Origin: Paenibacillus eucommiae
GTDB taxonomy: Bacteria; Bacillota; Bacilli; Paenibacillales; NBRC-103111
Assembly (NCBI RefSeq): GCF_017874215.1
Contig: NZ_JAGGLB010000010.1
Coordinates: 210,533 to 274,532, forward strand
Length of the DNA stretch: 64,000 bases
Direction of reading: 5' to 3'
Shown: piece after piece, positions 8,616-17,742 of the stretch
Layout: the number at the start of each line of letters is the position of its first letter
How positions within the stretch are numbered: position 1 is the first letter of the stretch
Program-made: the position numbers and the translations under genes
The notes under the pieces: generated by a model
Told to the model about the DNA's origin: nothing
The model's database searches: none
Seen by the model: the letters and a program-made list of their open reading frames with translations, nothing else

Positions 8616-9929
8616 TTACAGGCTCCAGTAATAATACCCGTTATTCTCAAATTCGGACCTACTGTAGATTCCTTTAATATCTATCATAATTTTAATGCTA
8701 TTTTTACTATGTCTACTATAAAGCTTATCGAAATCCTCAACACCCATCTCAGTGAAACGGCTATGGGGAACTGCGACAACAACTACACTCAAGTCCTTCA
8801 GAGACGATAATTCAGAAAGCTCTATCCCATACTCTTCGTAAACCTGCTCAGCATTCACTACAGGATCAGCTACGAGTGTAGTAATTCCATAATCCCTTAG
8901 CTCGTATATAATATCAGTCACCTTAGTGTTTCGGAAATCTGCACAATTTTCTTTATATGAAAGGCCCAGGAAGCCAATTTTGACATTCTTAATGTCTTCT
9001 TTCAGTTTAAAGACGCTTTTGATAATCTGCTGGGCAACATACTTGCCCATGCCATCGTTAATATGCCGGCCTGCAAGAATTATTTTGGAATGATATCCGG
9101 TATTCTCCGCTTTATAAGTCAGATAGTAAGGGTCAATGCCGATGCAGTGCCCTCCCACAAGCCCGGGTGTGAAATTCAGGAAGTTCCATTTGGTGCCTGC
9201 TGCCCGCAAAACGGCCTTGGTATCTATCCCCATATTGTTAAACAGCATGGACAGCTCGTTCATAAAAGCAATATTGATATCCCGCTGTGCATTCTCAATG
9301 ACCTTGGCAGCTTCAGCAATCTTGATACTCTCAGCTCTGTGTACGCCCGCCTCGATGATCAGCTCGTACAGACTGGCTATAATCTCAAGTGTTTCCTCAT
9401 CTATGGCAGAGACGATTTTAACGATATTTTCCAGGCGATGTACTTGATCACCCGGATTGATCCTTTCAGGAGAATAGCCGACTTTGAAGTCGCTTCCGCA
9501 TTTCAGTCCTGATTCCGCCTCCAGAATAGGCACACAGATGTCCTCCGTAACCCCTGGATAAACGGTCGATTCGTATACCACCACAGCACCCTTGCGTAAG
9601 CTTTTCCCAACGCTCCTGCTGGCATTTATTACAAATTGCAAATCCGGCACCTTGTCGGGCTGGACAGGCGTAGGGACGGCTATGATGAAAAAAATGGCTT
9701 CCATTAACCTGGCTTCATCAGAAGTAAATGCTACAGTACAGTCTCTTAAGGAATCATCCCCAAATGGATCTATCCCCCGTTTATATCCTTCCAGCTTTTT
9801 GCTGTTGACATCAAAGCCTATGACCTTAACCTTTTTGGAAAAGGCTGCAGCCAAGGGAAGTCCCACGTACCCCATGCCGATTACAGCCAGCTTATCCTGC
9901 TTGTCTACTAATCTTTGGTATACATTCAC
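8616..9929 (-). CDS. UDP-N-acetylhexosamine 6-dehydrogenase (WbpA/TviB-like)
   Basis: NAD-dependent nucleotide-sugar dehydrogenase converting a UDP-HexNAc, probably UDP-GlcNAc, to the corresponding uronic acid. The N-terminal Rossmann motif is VIGMGYVGLPLAAAF; then AVPTPV, VVYESTVYPGVTEDIC and GYSPERINPGD, all typical of the WbpA/TviB/WecC group; the catalytic cysteine lies in GGHCIGIDPYYL. Length 437 is normal. A GTG start at 9929 has GGAG upstream. Its place directly before the PilZ-GT2 synthase suggests that it supplies an activated acidic sugar, so the polymer may contain HexNAcA or a hexuronic acid. UDP-glucose as substrate cannot be excluded from sequence. Confidence 0.85.
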   Translation of the reverse strand: MNVYQRLVDKQDKLAVIGMGYVGLPLAAAFSKKVKVIGFDVNSKKLEGYKRGIDPFGDDSLRDCTVAFTSDEARLMEAIFFIIAVPTPVQPDKVPDLQFVINASRSVGKSLRKGAVVVYESTVYPGVTEDICVPILEAESGLKCGSDFKVGYSPERINPGDQVHRLENIVKIVSAIDEETLEIIASLYELIIEAGVHRAESIKIAEAAKVIENAQRDINIAFMNELSMLFNNMGIDTKAVLRAAGTKWNFLNFTPGLVGGHCIGIDPYYLTYKAENTGYHSKIILAGRHINDGMGKYVAQQIIKSVFKLKEDIKNVKIGFLGLSYKENCADFRNTKVTDIIYELRDYGITTLVADPVVNAEQVYEEYGIELSELSSLKDLSVVVVAVPHSRFTEMGVEDFDKLYSRHSKNSIKIMIDIKGIYSRSEFENNGYYYWSL

Positions 9930-9953
9930 AATCCTTCAGCTCCGCCCTCTGAT

Positions 9954-11426
9954 TTACGGCTCCATACCTAGCAGCTTCGACATCGTCACAAAGGTATACC
10001 CTTTGCTTTTCAAGCCTTCAATTGCAGCGGGCAGCGCCTCTATGGTGTGGATATCATCCAGCATGTGAAGCAGGATTACACTCCCGTTTTCTGTGTTTTC
10101 AATAATCTCTCTAACGATGTCCTCTGCCTTCTTGCTTGTGTCCCAGTCATAGGTCGTCACATCGTACATGGCAATAGTCCGGTAGCCCGTCGCAGCAACG
10201 GCTTGCGCGGATGCTTCGTCAAAAGCGCCCGTTGGCGGTCTGAACAGCATAGCAGGCTTCTGCTGAATAGCTTCCGTAATGATCTGATGAGCCTTAACTA
10301 CCTCGTCCTGAAGCTGCTCAGGAGTTAAAGTCGTTATGACGGGATGACTGTAAGTATGATTGGCGACCTCATGTCCCGCTTCCAAAATGGCCCTTGCCAA
10401 ATTAGGATTTTTCTCAGGACCGTTAGCCCGTAAAAAAAACGAGGATTTAATGCTGTACTGCTCTAAAATATCCAATATCTTCGTTACCGTATAATCTGTA
10501 CCCCAATCGTCAAATGTGAGGGAAATCTCTTTTTTGTCGCCATTTCCTTTATACACAAGATCGTATTCCGCTTTCTTAAAATCCGGGTTGATTTGTGCAG
10601 CATCATATCCAGGTATCGTTTCCAAAGGCTTTCGCTCGCTTCCGATTGCCACCAGCTTGCTTAGCGGTATAAGCTTGTATCCGACTTCGGAGACGGCTTT
10701 AGCTATAATCGCAATATCTGCTACCACCTGTGGGTTATCCTCCGTATTTAAAGCGATAATGCCGCCACGGGTTACATGCTTTCTCACAAAGCCGCTTACC
10801 ACCTGCGAGCTGTCTTTATGCCAGTCCTGAAGATTCAAGCTATATGAAATAACAGCCTCTAGTCCGCATTGCGCAGCAGCAAGGCGAATATCATCGTTAA
10901 AAGCACCGGATCTCGTTCTTACATATCTGGGCTTAACTCCTGTTTCTTTTTCAATAATCTGGCTGGTTCTTTGAATTTTTTTGTGAGCCTCTTGATAGCT
11001 GACCTGGGTCAAATCTGCTCTATTTAATGTATTATTCTCTACATCATGGCCTCTGGCAACAATTTCTCTGGCAATTTCCGGCTCTTCCGCAACCCTGTTT
11101 CCTGGAAGAAAGAATGTAGCCTTGATGTGATACTTATCCAGCTCGTCCAGCAGCTCATTCATGGTTTTGTCATCTCCCATACCATTAAAGGTGAGCGTCA
11201 AAACCTTCTGGGCCGTATATACGAAAGAAACCGCCTTGCTTTTCTCCCCCGCATATACCTCTCCTCCAGCTCCCTCCTCCGCTGTGACCGCAGGCCCGCT
11301 TTTCTCTACATCCTTGCCACCCTGTAAAATACTGCAGCCCGTTAAAAAGAAAACCAGCAGCAAAGCTATAAGACTCAATTGCCACTTGTGCATTCCAGCT
11401 TTCACAATTGCCAACTTTATTTTCAT
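9954..11426 (-). CDS. Lipoprotein with two NodB (CE4) polysaccharide deacetylase domains
   Basis: An extracytoplasmic lipoprotein (lipobox FFLTGC) of 490 residues with tandem NodB domains. The first (about 70-260) is degenerate: LTFNGMGDD replaces TFDDG and the HxxxH region reads NNTLN. The second (about 290-485) has intact CE4 motifs: LTFDDWGTD, HTYSHP and RPPTGAFD, so it is probably an active metal-dependent deacetylase. Start is uncertain: AAGGAG touches the ATG at 11426, so TTG 11414 or ATG 11393 (MHKWQLSLIALLL) may be used. It lies upstream of the dehydrogenase by 24 bases and likely opens the left-hand EPS operon; partial N-deacetylation of the polymer is the probable role. Confidence 0.85.
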   Translation of the reverse strand: MKIKLAIVKAGMHKWQLSLIALLLVFFLTGCSILQGGKDVEKSGPAVTAEEGAGGEVYAGEKSKAVSFVYTAQKVLTLTFNGMGDDKTMNELLDELDKYHIKATFFLPGNRVAEEPEIAREIVARGHDVENNTLNRADLTQVSYQEAHKKIQRTSQIIEKETGVKPRYVRTRSGAFNDDIRLAAAQCGLEAVISYSLNLQDWHKDSSQVVSGFVRKHVTRGGIIALNTEDNPQVVADIAIIAKAVSEVGYKLIPLSKLVAIGSERKPLETIPGYDAAQINPDFKKAEYDLVYKGNGDKKEISLTFDDWGTDYTVTKILDILEQYSIKSSFFLRANGPEKNPNLARAILEAGHEVANHTYSHPVITTLTPEQLQDEVVKAHQIITEAIQQKPAMLFRPPTGAFDEASAQAVAATGYRTIAMYDVTTYDWDTSKKAEDIVREIIENTENGSVILLHMLDDIHTIEALPAAIEGLKSKGYTFVTMSKLLGMEP

Positions 11427-11624
11427 CTCCTTTTGAAAGCCAAAAAAATGTCGTTTTACAGCTTGAAAATGTAAGAAAATACAAAAAAAGTATCGTTGTA
11501 AGTATTACCAAACAACAAAAAGGAGCGTCAGACGCAAATCTAGTATATCAACGAAATGCTCAATTTGCTAGAGACTCTGACCCCAAATTATGTCTGTGCT
11601 AATGGGTTATTGTATGTAGAGACG

Positions 11625-12000
11625 GTATGCTTCCTTTGGTGAAAAACCATCCATGATGTTCGTAGCCGAAAGCTCAAACGGACTGCAATCAAGGTTTTCT
11701 CTTGATTAGAGGGGATTTCCTGGCAGTTGCAGGCTCTGGGGATGAAGAGTGCGAGATGAACTGCACTTTAGGGATGTTTTTCATCGCTAAAGGCAGGTGG
11801 GCATGTCCACATAGGTACTTTAACGATGAAAAACATCGTTAAAGTACCTTTTATACACCCAGAAAGGCCATCCGGCCTCTTTTAACGATGAAAATCATCG
11901 TTAACGTGACTGATTGACTGGGAATTCTTCCTTTAACGATGAAAAACATCGTTAAGTCAAGCACACGCTCCATTCGGGGAAGGCGGGCTGCTACATTTGC
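11625..12000 (+). repeat. Composite structured repeat, copy B (5' truncated)
   Basis: It lacks the long hairpin but keeps the spacer (AAGCTCAAACGGACTG, then AAGGTTTTCTCTTGATTAGAG) and all four palindromes: 11767-11791 (T5 loop), 11813-11849 (A5 loop, perfect 16-bp arms AGGTACTTTAACGATG), 11881-11904 (AAAAT) and 11932-11955 (A5). Between palindromes 2 and 3 a small extra stem (AGGCC/GGCCT) is visible. It separates the two EPS gene sets; otherwise the 11427-12143 gap holds nothing I recognise. Confidence 0.85.
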
Positions 12001-12143
12001 TATATCTGCTACGGGATTGCTCTTTCAACCTGGATTGCTTATTCGCTACAGGCTTCCACCATAGATATACCTTCCATGCAAGTTCATCGGAAATAAGCCT
12101 CCCTAGCCGGGAGGCCTATTCAGTCTTCCTACATTAAACACCA

Positions 12144-12998
12144 TTAAACATCATATTCAAGCTGCTTCTTTGCCTGCACGATATAATCGAAGGCGGATTC
12201 GACTGTTTCGTGGTTATATTCCAAGGATCCCATCTTAAGATTTAAATCCACTTTGTACTTATTCGCAAATTCATGCATATTGAATTCCTTAAGGTTCTGC
12301 CGAATCCTCTCCATAACTGTTTTCACACCATCCTGATCAGTAAAAAGCAGCAATCCCCAAGTAGCATCTTCTTTATCGAGTAAGTACAAGGTATCATTGG
12401 TCCTAATGCTGGACTGGCCAATGCGGGAAATATCGCGAATCGCATCAGGCAATTCTTCGTCGGAAATCATCAGTCTGATTTCCTTCCAATACTTGACCTT
12501 GATTACGAGCAGAGTGAGCGGAATCTTATAGCGGGTCGAGATGCCAGCGAATACGTCCATATCCCGGGTGAACGAGATCACGTTTTTGAGATCCGTGCTT
12601 TCATCCAAAGTAGCGAGCCTCGCTGTTTGGCCGCGCAGCATTTCATTCTCGGTTTGAAGCTTTTGGCTCGCCATCGTAAACACCCAGATCGTTATGGTAA
12701 GAAGCGGTGTCATGATCATCCAGAAATACGTAGGCAGCCCGATGGTGTCTCCCCTCGATACTGTTTGATACATTATAAACATGCCATAGCCGAATATGAA
12801 CATTACATTCAGAACAAGCCCTGTCGTCACTGTCGTAAAATAAGTAACAATCACAATAAGGAACGCCACATTCAGGAAAATAAGCTGCTGGACATAAGAG
12901 TTGGGATCACTTGCTGTAAAAGCTATACAGATCATACAAAGCACAAGAAATAGCAAGAAAGCAATATCCGATATCAGGCTATTACGATTTACCTTCAC
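12144..12998 (-). CDS. Membrane protein with degenerate GGDEF domain (YdaK/PssE-like c-di-GMP receptor)
   Basis: Four or so N-terminal transmembrane helices are followed by a coiled linker and a GGDEF-like domain. The domain is recognisable from LATLDESTDLKNVISFTRDM and the following core strand PLTLLVIKV, but the catalytic loop reads LLDKEDATWGLLL, so it cannot be a diguanylate cyclase. This matches B. subtilis YdaK and Listeria PssE, degenerate GGDEF receptors that activate their EPS synthase. GTG at 12998 with AGAGGTGG six bases upstream is the best start; the longer reading from 13052 lacks one. It overlaps the end of the BcsB-like gene by 17 bases, consistent with translational coupling. 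c-di-GMP binding through an inhibitory site is inferred. Confidence 0.82.
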   Translation of the reverse strand: MKVNRNSLISDIAFLLFLVLCMICIAFTASDPNSYVQQLIFLNVAFLIVIVTYFTTVTTGLVLNVMFIFGYGMFIMYQTVSRGDTIGLPTYFWMIMTPLLTITIWVFTMASQKLQTENEMLRGQTARLATLDESTDLKNVISFTRDMDVFAGISTRYKIPLTLLVIKVKYWKEIRLMISDEELPDAIRDISRIGQSSIRTNDTLYLLDKEDATWGLLLFTDQDGVKTVMERIRQNLKEFNMHEFANKYKVDLNLKMGSLEYNHETVESAFDYIVQAKKQLEYDV

Positions 12999-15072
12999 CG
13001 GTTCCACCTCTTTTCTTCCGATACTTGCGAATGAACAGGATGAGCGATACAAGGATTAATAACGCGGTTAAACCAGCCACTGTCATAAACCCGAGCACAT
13101 CGCTTCGTTTCATAACATCAGTCAGGACTGTATCTGTTCTTTCCCCGGTTTGCTTTTTGAAACGAAAAGCATTAATATTTCCGTCTTTATCTGTCACGAC
13201 TCCGTCGCCATGGATGCGCCATTTGGCCTGCTCATTGGCGAGCAGTTTCGAGGCTAAATAGTAATTTTCCGAACTGGCTCCGGTTACAGCGAGCAGCCCG
13301 TTTCCAGATGCGAACGGTGACTCCATAAGCTGCAGAGTGCCGATGTGATTGCCATACTCCGTCTCGATACTCATCTTTTCATTCGATAGCATGCTTTGCC
13401 CTGTCTCATCGTACTGGAAGAAAAGGCTCTTATTGTGATCCCGGATCAGCTTATTATCTTTGTAGGTTCCGACAGCTACAATATTCCGATCCTTCAGCTC
13501 CTCGGCCCCGGCTGTGTCTGAATAAATTTTCACATCACCTGTGTTGCCATTTACATGCCGCCCGAGCAAATTAAACAGATTGGAGAACGTCCGGTACGTT
13601 AAATCATCGCGCTCTTGAGGAAGTACCACCGCAACATGGTTATAAACGCCATCACGCAAGAACGGATAAGGATAATGGTTGAAAAACAGGTCAGTCCGAT
13701 CCTTCGTTCTGAAATCAATCATGGACTTATTAGTGATGAACGCCCAAGGCGTCTGTTCTTGATTTGGCGTACAGACTGCATCGATAAGCTGCAGATCAAA
13801 GGCTACCTTAACCGAGTAGTTTCCGGAAACATTCAGATCACTCGGAATCGGGAATGTTACGCTGTCACCATTGGACATTTCTTTCGTCAAACGTTTACTG
13901 CCGACAGGCATTTCATTAACGGATACCGTAACGAGAGAACGGTTAAAGTCCAGGTTCTGGGCATACCTGTAATCCAGTGTTATACGACCTGAATTCGCAA
14001 TGGAACGGTTAGAAGGCATGGCGATATAATACGTTTGCTCCTGATAATAAGGACCTTTCAGCTCATCCCCGTTCTCGGTGAATTGCACACTGGTTTCGAA
14101 GGATGGCTTCGGCGTGTCCACATTCGTGTTCGCATCCAGCACCTTTGTATCACTTCCTAATTGAACCATCAGATCTGGATTGGCTACCAGGCGGCCGGCT
14201 TTTGCAAGCAGCTCCGGATTCTGGGAAGTTACGACAAGGGTCGGCTGTTCACCGACATTCAGCAGCTGTATCCAGGCCTTGGTACTGGTTTCCGAATAGC
14301 CCAGCTTGGCCTTGACATCAGCTGGCAAACGGTCATACAGCCCTACCAGCACGACAAGCTTTTTATTCTTCAAATAGTCAGGCTTGTAAGGAAGCAGTGG
14401 AAGCTCTATGTCATCCGCTGTAATAGCTTTGGCAAATCCGGATAGCACATACACAGCCGCTTCCAATTCGGCAGGATCGCTCTGGTCAGGTACAGTTATG
14501 ATGCTACTTCCCGAATTCACCGCATCTGCCCCGGCAAATCGTTGATGGAAATCTGCAATCGTTCCTTTCAGAGGCTGCGTCGTAAACTTCACATCAACGC
14601 TCGATGTGTTATACAACTGAAGCCATTGGTCGGGAACCTTGTCCCTCGAACAGGCCTGTTCAGCTACGGTGCTGATGTAGCCTTGGATATCAATTTTGTT
14701 GTCTCCCTTTTTGAGCCACTCCTTAGGAACGGTGATAGAGAGATGCTGCTTCTTAGTTTCCGTAAGGGAGGGCCGGAAGGAATGAAACGGTTTGTCATTG
14801 ATCAGTAATGTAACACTTGTAATCCATTCTTGGGATAACGGGGTGACGACATAATCCAGATTCAGGTTGACTTCCTGAACATCCCAGTAATTGAGCAGTT
14901 GAAAACTCTTTTGCTTCGAACTTAACGTGCCGGAAAAAGATGTCCCCGTTTCCGTGAAGATGGACTTGATCATCCGCGATCCGTCGATGTCAGGAGCCGC
15001 GGCAGCTTCTTGCCCGTTGTGGGTTATACCCAAAGCGAGAAGAAGGAGCACAATTGTGATTTTCTTTATCAT
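12982..15072 (-). CDS. BcsB-like cellulose-synthase accessory subunit (YdaN/PssD-like)
   Basis: A 696-residue extracytoplasmic protein with an N-terminal signal peptide (ITIVLLLLALG...AAAA) and a C-terminal transmembrane anchor (LTALLILVSLILFIRKYRKK). The beta-rich body contains repeats of the BcsB type (LNLDYVVTPLSQEWITSVTL, later ITLDYRYAQNLDFNRSLVTV), the carbohydrate-binding/flavodoxin-like alternation seen in BcsB and YdaN. It would sit on the outer face of the membrane and guide the nascent polymer from the GT2 synthase encoded just upstream. The start has GGGAGA at good spacing. It overlaps the degenerate-GGDEF gene. Confidence 0.85.
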   Translation of the reverse strand: MIKKITIVLLLLALGITHNGQEAAAAPDIDGSRMIKSIFTETGTSFSGTLSSKQKSFQLLNYWDVQEVNLNLDYVVTPLSQEWITSVTLLINDKPFHSFRPSLTETKKQHLSITVPKEWLKKGDNKIDIQGYISTVAEQACSRDKVPDQWLQLYNTSSVDVKFTTQPLKGTIADFHQRFAGADAVNSGSSIITVPDQSDPAELEAAVYVLSGFAKAITADDIELPLLPYKPDYLKNKKLVVLVGLYDRLPADVKAKLGYSETSTKAWIQLLNVGEQPTLVVTSQNPELLAKAGRLVANPDLMVQLGSDTKVLDANTNVDTPKPSFETSVQFTENGDELKGPYYQEQTYYIAMPSNRSIANSGRITLDYRYAQNLDFNRSLVTVSVNEMPVGSKRLTKEMSNGDSVTFPIPSDLNVSGNYSVKVAFDLQLIDAVCTPNQEQTPWAFITNKSMIDFRTKDRTDLFFNHYPYPFLRDGVYNHVAVVLPQERDDLTYRTFSNLFNLLGRHVNGNTGDVKIYSDTAGAEELKDRNIVAVGTYKDNKLIRDHNKSLFFQYDETGQSMLSNEKMSIETEYGNHIGTLQLMESPFASGNGLLAVTGASSENYYLASKLLANEQAKWRIHGDGVVTDKDGNINAFRFKKQTGERTDTVLTDVMKRSDVLGFMTVAGLTALLILVSLILFIRKYRKKRGGTGEGKS

Positions 15073-15117
15073 GATTTCATTCTCCCGTCGGCTGTTATCA
15101 TTTCGAACGTTCTCAGG

Positions 15118-16368
15118 TTAGAAGCGTTCGGTTTTATACCATTTGACTTCCCGGTTAAATATCACGTCTTTCACGTAGTGATACATACCATACACGACCA
15201 CGGCAAGCCACATTTGACAGTAGGATACATACATAAGCAAGATGATCGCCAGATTGGAGAAGGTCATCTCCCCTTTTTCGGTCGTCAAGGTGACGAAGAT
15301 GCCTACAACGAATAGCAAGATGGCAAGAAACCAAAGGAACGTACTGAGACTGGCAATCGTCGTATGGACGTAACCCAGAGCATGAAGAACAAGCAGCAGA
15401 TCAGACGTCACAAGCGATATTAGCAGCATAAAATAAATCGAGATGTAATAAATAATATCAAATCGGATAGCCTTGGCAGACGGGTGAAATAATAACATAC
15501 TATTTTTCACAATAACGTAAATATTCCCTTTCGCCCAACGCGTGCGCTGCTTGAACCAGACTTTGACGGTTTGTGGCTCCTGCTCCCAAGTGACTGCCCG
15601 AGGCTGAAATTTAATCCGGTACCCCATCATATAAATGCGGAAGCTGATTTCGGTATCTTCAGCAATTGCCTTGACATCCCAACCACCAATGCTTTCCACA
15701 ATATGCCGCCGCATAATAAAATTCGTGCCAGGTATCGTGCACAGCTTGAACAGCTTCCATCGTCCTGCCTGCGCCATCCATTGAAACGACAATGTTTCTA
15801 TATTAATAAAACGTGTCAGCAAATTGACATCCCGGTTTCGGGTGCGAAACTTTCCAATAACAGCTCCGAGCGTCGAATCTTGAGTAATCTCGGCCACAAG
15901 ATAACGCAGTGCCATTCTCTCCGGTGTATTGTCCGCATCATAAATCGCTATCAATTCTCCCTTGCTTTGGGCAAAGCCGATGTTCAGCGCATTGGACTTT
16001 CCTTTGCCCCCTGTCTTCGCATCCGTGTTGATAATGATTAGATTCCTTGTGAAATATCTGGACTGGATATTGGCTAGAAGCTCAGCGCTATTGTCGGATG
16101 AGTTATCGTTAATGACTATAATTTCATACCGGTTATGGGGATAGTCGAGAGCCAAGAGCGCCTCTACCGTTTTCCCGATCACCCTGCCTTCATTGTGAGC
16201 AGGCACCATAATCGTAACGAACGGCTCTTCTCCGATAATTTCCGGAGGGGACTTCCCCTCTTCTTCTATATAATACAAGTATCCGGCAATAATAAGCACG
16301 ATATTCACGAGCAGAAGGAACCAGATGCAGATGACGGCTATAGCCATCAAATAGTCAGCAAGCGTCAA
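15118..16368 (-). CDS. GT2 processive polysaccharide synthase (YdaM/PssC-like)
   Basis: BcsA-type membrane glycosyltransferase of 416 residues. One N-terminal helix (MAIAVICIWFLLLVNIVLII) precedes the GT2 domain with VPAHNEGRVI, VINDNSSDNS, the UDP-binding YDADNTPE, the catalytic-base motif AEDTEISF and the processivity motif KQRTRW; three to four helices follow. No PilZ domain is present, so control must come from a partner, presumably the degenerate GGDEF protein. TTG start at 16368 has GAGGTG seven bases upstream. Position between the DUF2334 and BcsB-like genes is the order of ydaL-ydaM-ydaN and pssB-pssC-pssD. The Listeria Pss polymer is a ManNAc-rich EPS; the product here is unknown. 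Confidence 0.88.
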   Translation of the reverse strand: MTLADYLMAIAVICIWFLLLVNIVLIIAGYLYYIEEEGKSPPEIIGEEPFVTIMVPAHNEGRVIGKTVEALLALDYPHNRYEIIVINDNSSDNSAELLANIQSRYFTRNLIIINTDAKTGGKGKSNALNIGFAQSKGELIAIYDADNTPERMALRYLVAEITQDSTLGAVIGKFRTRNRDVNLLTRFINIETLSFQWMAQAGRWKLFKLCTIPGTNFIMRRHIVESIGGWDVKAIAEDTEISFRIYMMGYRIKFQPRAVTWEQEPQTVKVWFKQRTRWAKGNIYVIVKNSMLLFHPSAKAIRFDIIYYISIYFMLLISLVTSDLLLVLHALGYVHTTIASLSTFLWFLAILLFVVGIFVTLTTEKGEMTFSNLAIILLMYVSYCQMWLAVVVYGMYHYVKDVIFNREVKWYKTERF

Positions 16369-16380
16369 GGGAAGGCACCT

Positions 16381-17742
16381 CTATTTCATGTATTTTCTTT
16401 TGTACAAGCGACGACCGACGACCAACAAAGCTCCGAAGACTACTAGGGATACAATAATAATGACAATATAAATCAAATTCTGAATCATAAAAAGGCCTGT
16501 CAAGCTTTGTTGAACCTCGGGCTGATACTTATAATCATCTCCGACATCATCCGGGTTAGGGTTAGGGTCTAAATGAAGCATCTTGTCGTTAATCCATACA
16601 ACCCCATTAGATGAAGAGATTACATCCTGAGTGTTACGCACTTCATGACTGGACTCCTTAAAGTCGGCATAATGAATTCGGGAATCTATTAATACTTGCA
16701 CAGCAGCAGCAAGCTGTTCTTTGTCGTCAATGAAATCAAGCGTTACGGCTGTATCCATAGGAAAAGCCTCAGACTGACCTGACTTCTGTTCCAGCTTCGG
16801 CAGATCACTTATAGGTATGCTGTACAAGGAGGAAGAAAACGGCATGGAGGTTTCGGTCTTCTCCATATAAAGAGGCAGCTTGTCGGGAAATAGTACTGCT
16901 GAATCAAAAAAAGACAAACCATGCTCTGCATACTGCAAGTCATACGACCAAAACAATTCCGTACCTATACCCAAAGGGGCTACTCCCTCGCCGGCCAGCA
17001 TGGAAATAAATCCGGACATTTTCGTTCCAAGCATGTCTCCGTTTCGGCTAACGCCATCCAGCACCGCGGGTGCGTGGACAAATATGCTGCCATTTCTGGA
17101 CTGAACATATTTCAACACATTCAAATACCGCTTCATGGCCGGAAATTCGGTATTATCAAAAACAGGGCGGATACTTGCGATAAAAGGAATGCCGGCTTCA
17201 TATAACCGATCGGCCATTTCAGTCAGAAGCTGCAAATCCGAGAACGGATAAAGCTCCTTAATCACGACATACGATTGACCTGGCAACTCAATTCCCAGCC
17301 ATTCCTTTAAAGCATCGGCTAGGGCAAGTTCTTGAGCAATTCCCTTCTCAAAAGAAGGGACATAAGCATCCGGCTCGCGCTTCAGAAGATTGCTGCCTAT
17401 ATGCATATAGCTGCCTTTAAATATTTCTATATCCTCATGAATTCCCGTGTTCGTTATCTCCAAATCGGAAGCATTAATCACGAGAATAACTTTCTCATAA
17501 GACTGCATGCTCCCTTTTTTATAATGATCCGCACTCATGATCGAGACCTGGGTTCGATACGAAGCCAATAATCGTTGGAGAACCGCCACGTTTCCCTCCC
17601 GGGATGTTCCAATTCCCAAGCTGTCATAGAGAAGAAGTACCCGGGTAGGCTGCCGCTCAGCTGCATGACCCAAAGAAGAAGGCAGCAGGAGCATCCAGCA
17701 AAGCAGCAGCACCCCGATTTTATACACTTTTTTGCGCTGCAA
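16381..17742 (-). CDS. DUF2334 deacetylase-like membrane protein (YdaL/PssB-like)
   Basis: A secreted protein with a signal peptide (IGVLLLCWMLLLPSSLGHA) and a C-terminal helix (VIIIVSLVVFGALLVVGRRLY). The middle (about 180-350) is the DUF2334 domain, distantly related to polysaccharide deacetylases: YVVIKELYPFSDLQLLTEMA, then AGIPFIASIRP and IFVHAP. The N-terminal 150 residues resemble a Rossmann-like module (RVLLLYDSLGIGTS). TTG start at 17742 has GGGGTGA upstream. It overlaps the preceding membrane protein gene by 23 bases and is 13 bases from the GT2 gene. Its role in the EPS pathway, perhaps deacetylation or chain processing on the outer face, is inferred from the conserved neighbourhood. 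Confidence 0.82.
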   Translation of the reverse strand: MQRKKVYKIGVLLLCWMLLLPSSLGHAAERQPTRVLLLYDSLGIGTSREGNVAVLQRLLASYRTQVSIMSADHYKKGSMQSYEKVILVINASDLEITNTGIHEDIEIFKGSYMHIGSNLLKREPDAYVPSFEKGIAQELALADALKEWLGIELPGQSYVVIKELYPFSDLQLLTEMADRLYEAGIPFIASIRPVFDNTEFPAMKRYLNVLKYVQSRNGSIFVHAPAVLDGVSRNGDMLGTKMSGFISMLAGEGVAPLGIGTELFWSYDLQYAEHGLSFFDSAVLFPDKLPLYMEKTETSMPFSSSLYSIPISDLPKLEQKSGQSEAFPMDTAVTLDFIDDKEQLAAAVQVLIDSRIHYADFKESSHEVRNTQDVISSSNGVVWINDKMLHLDPNPNPDDVGDDYKYQPEVQQSLTGLFMIQNLIYIVIIIVSLVVFGALLVVGRRLYKRKYMK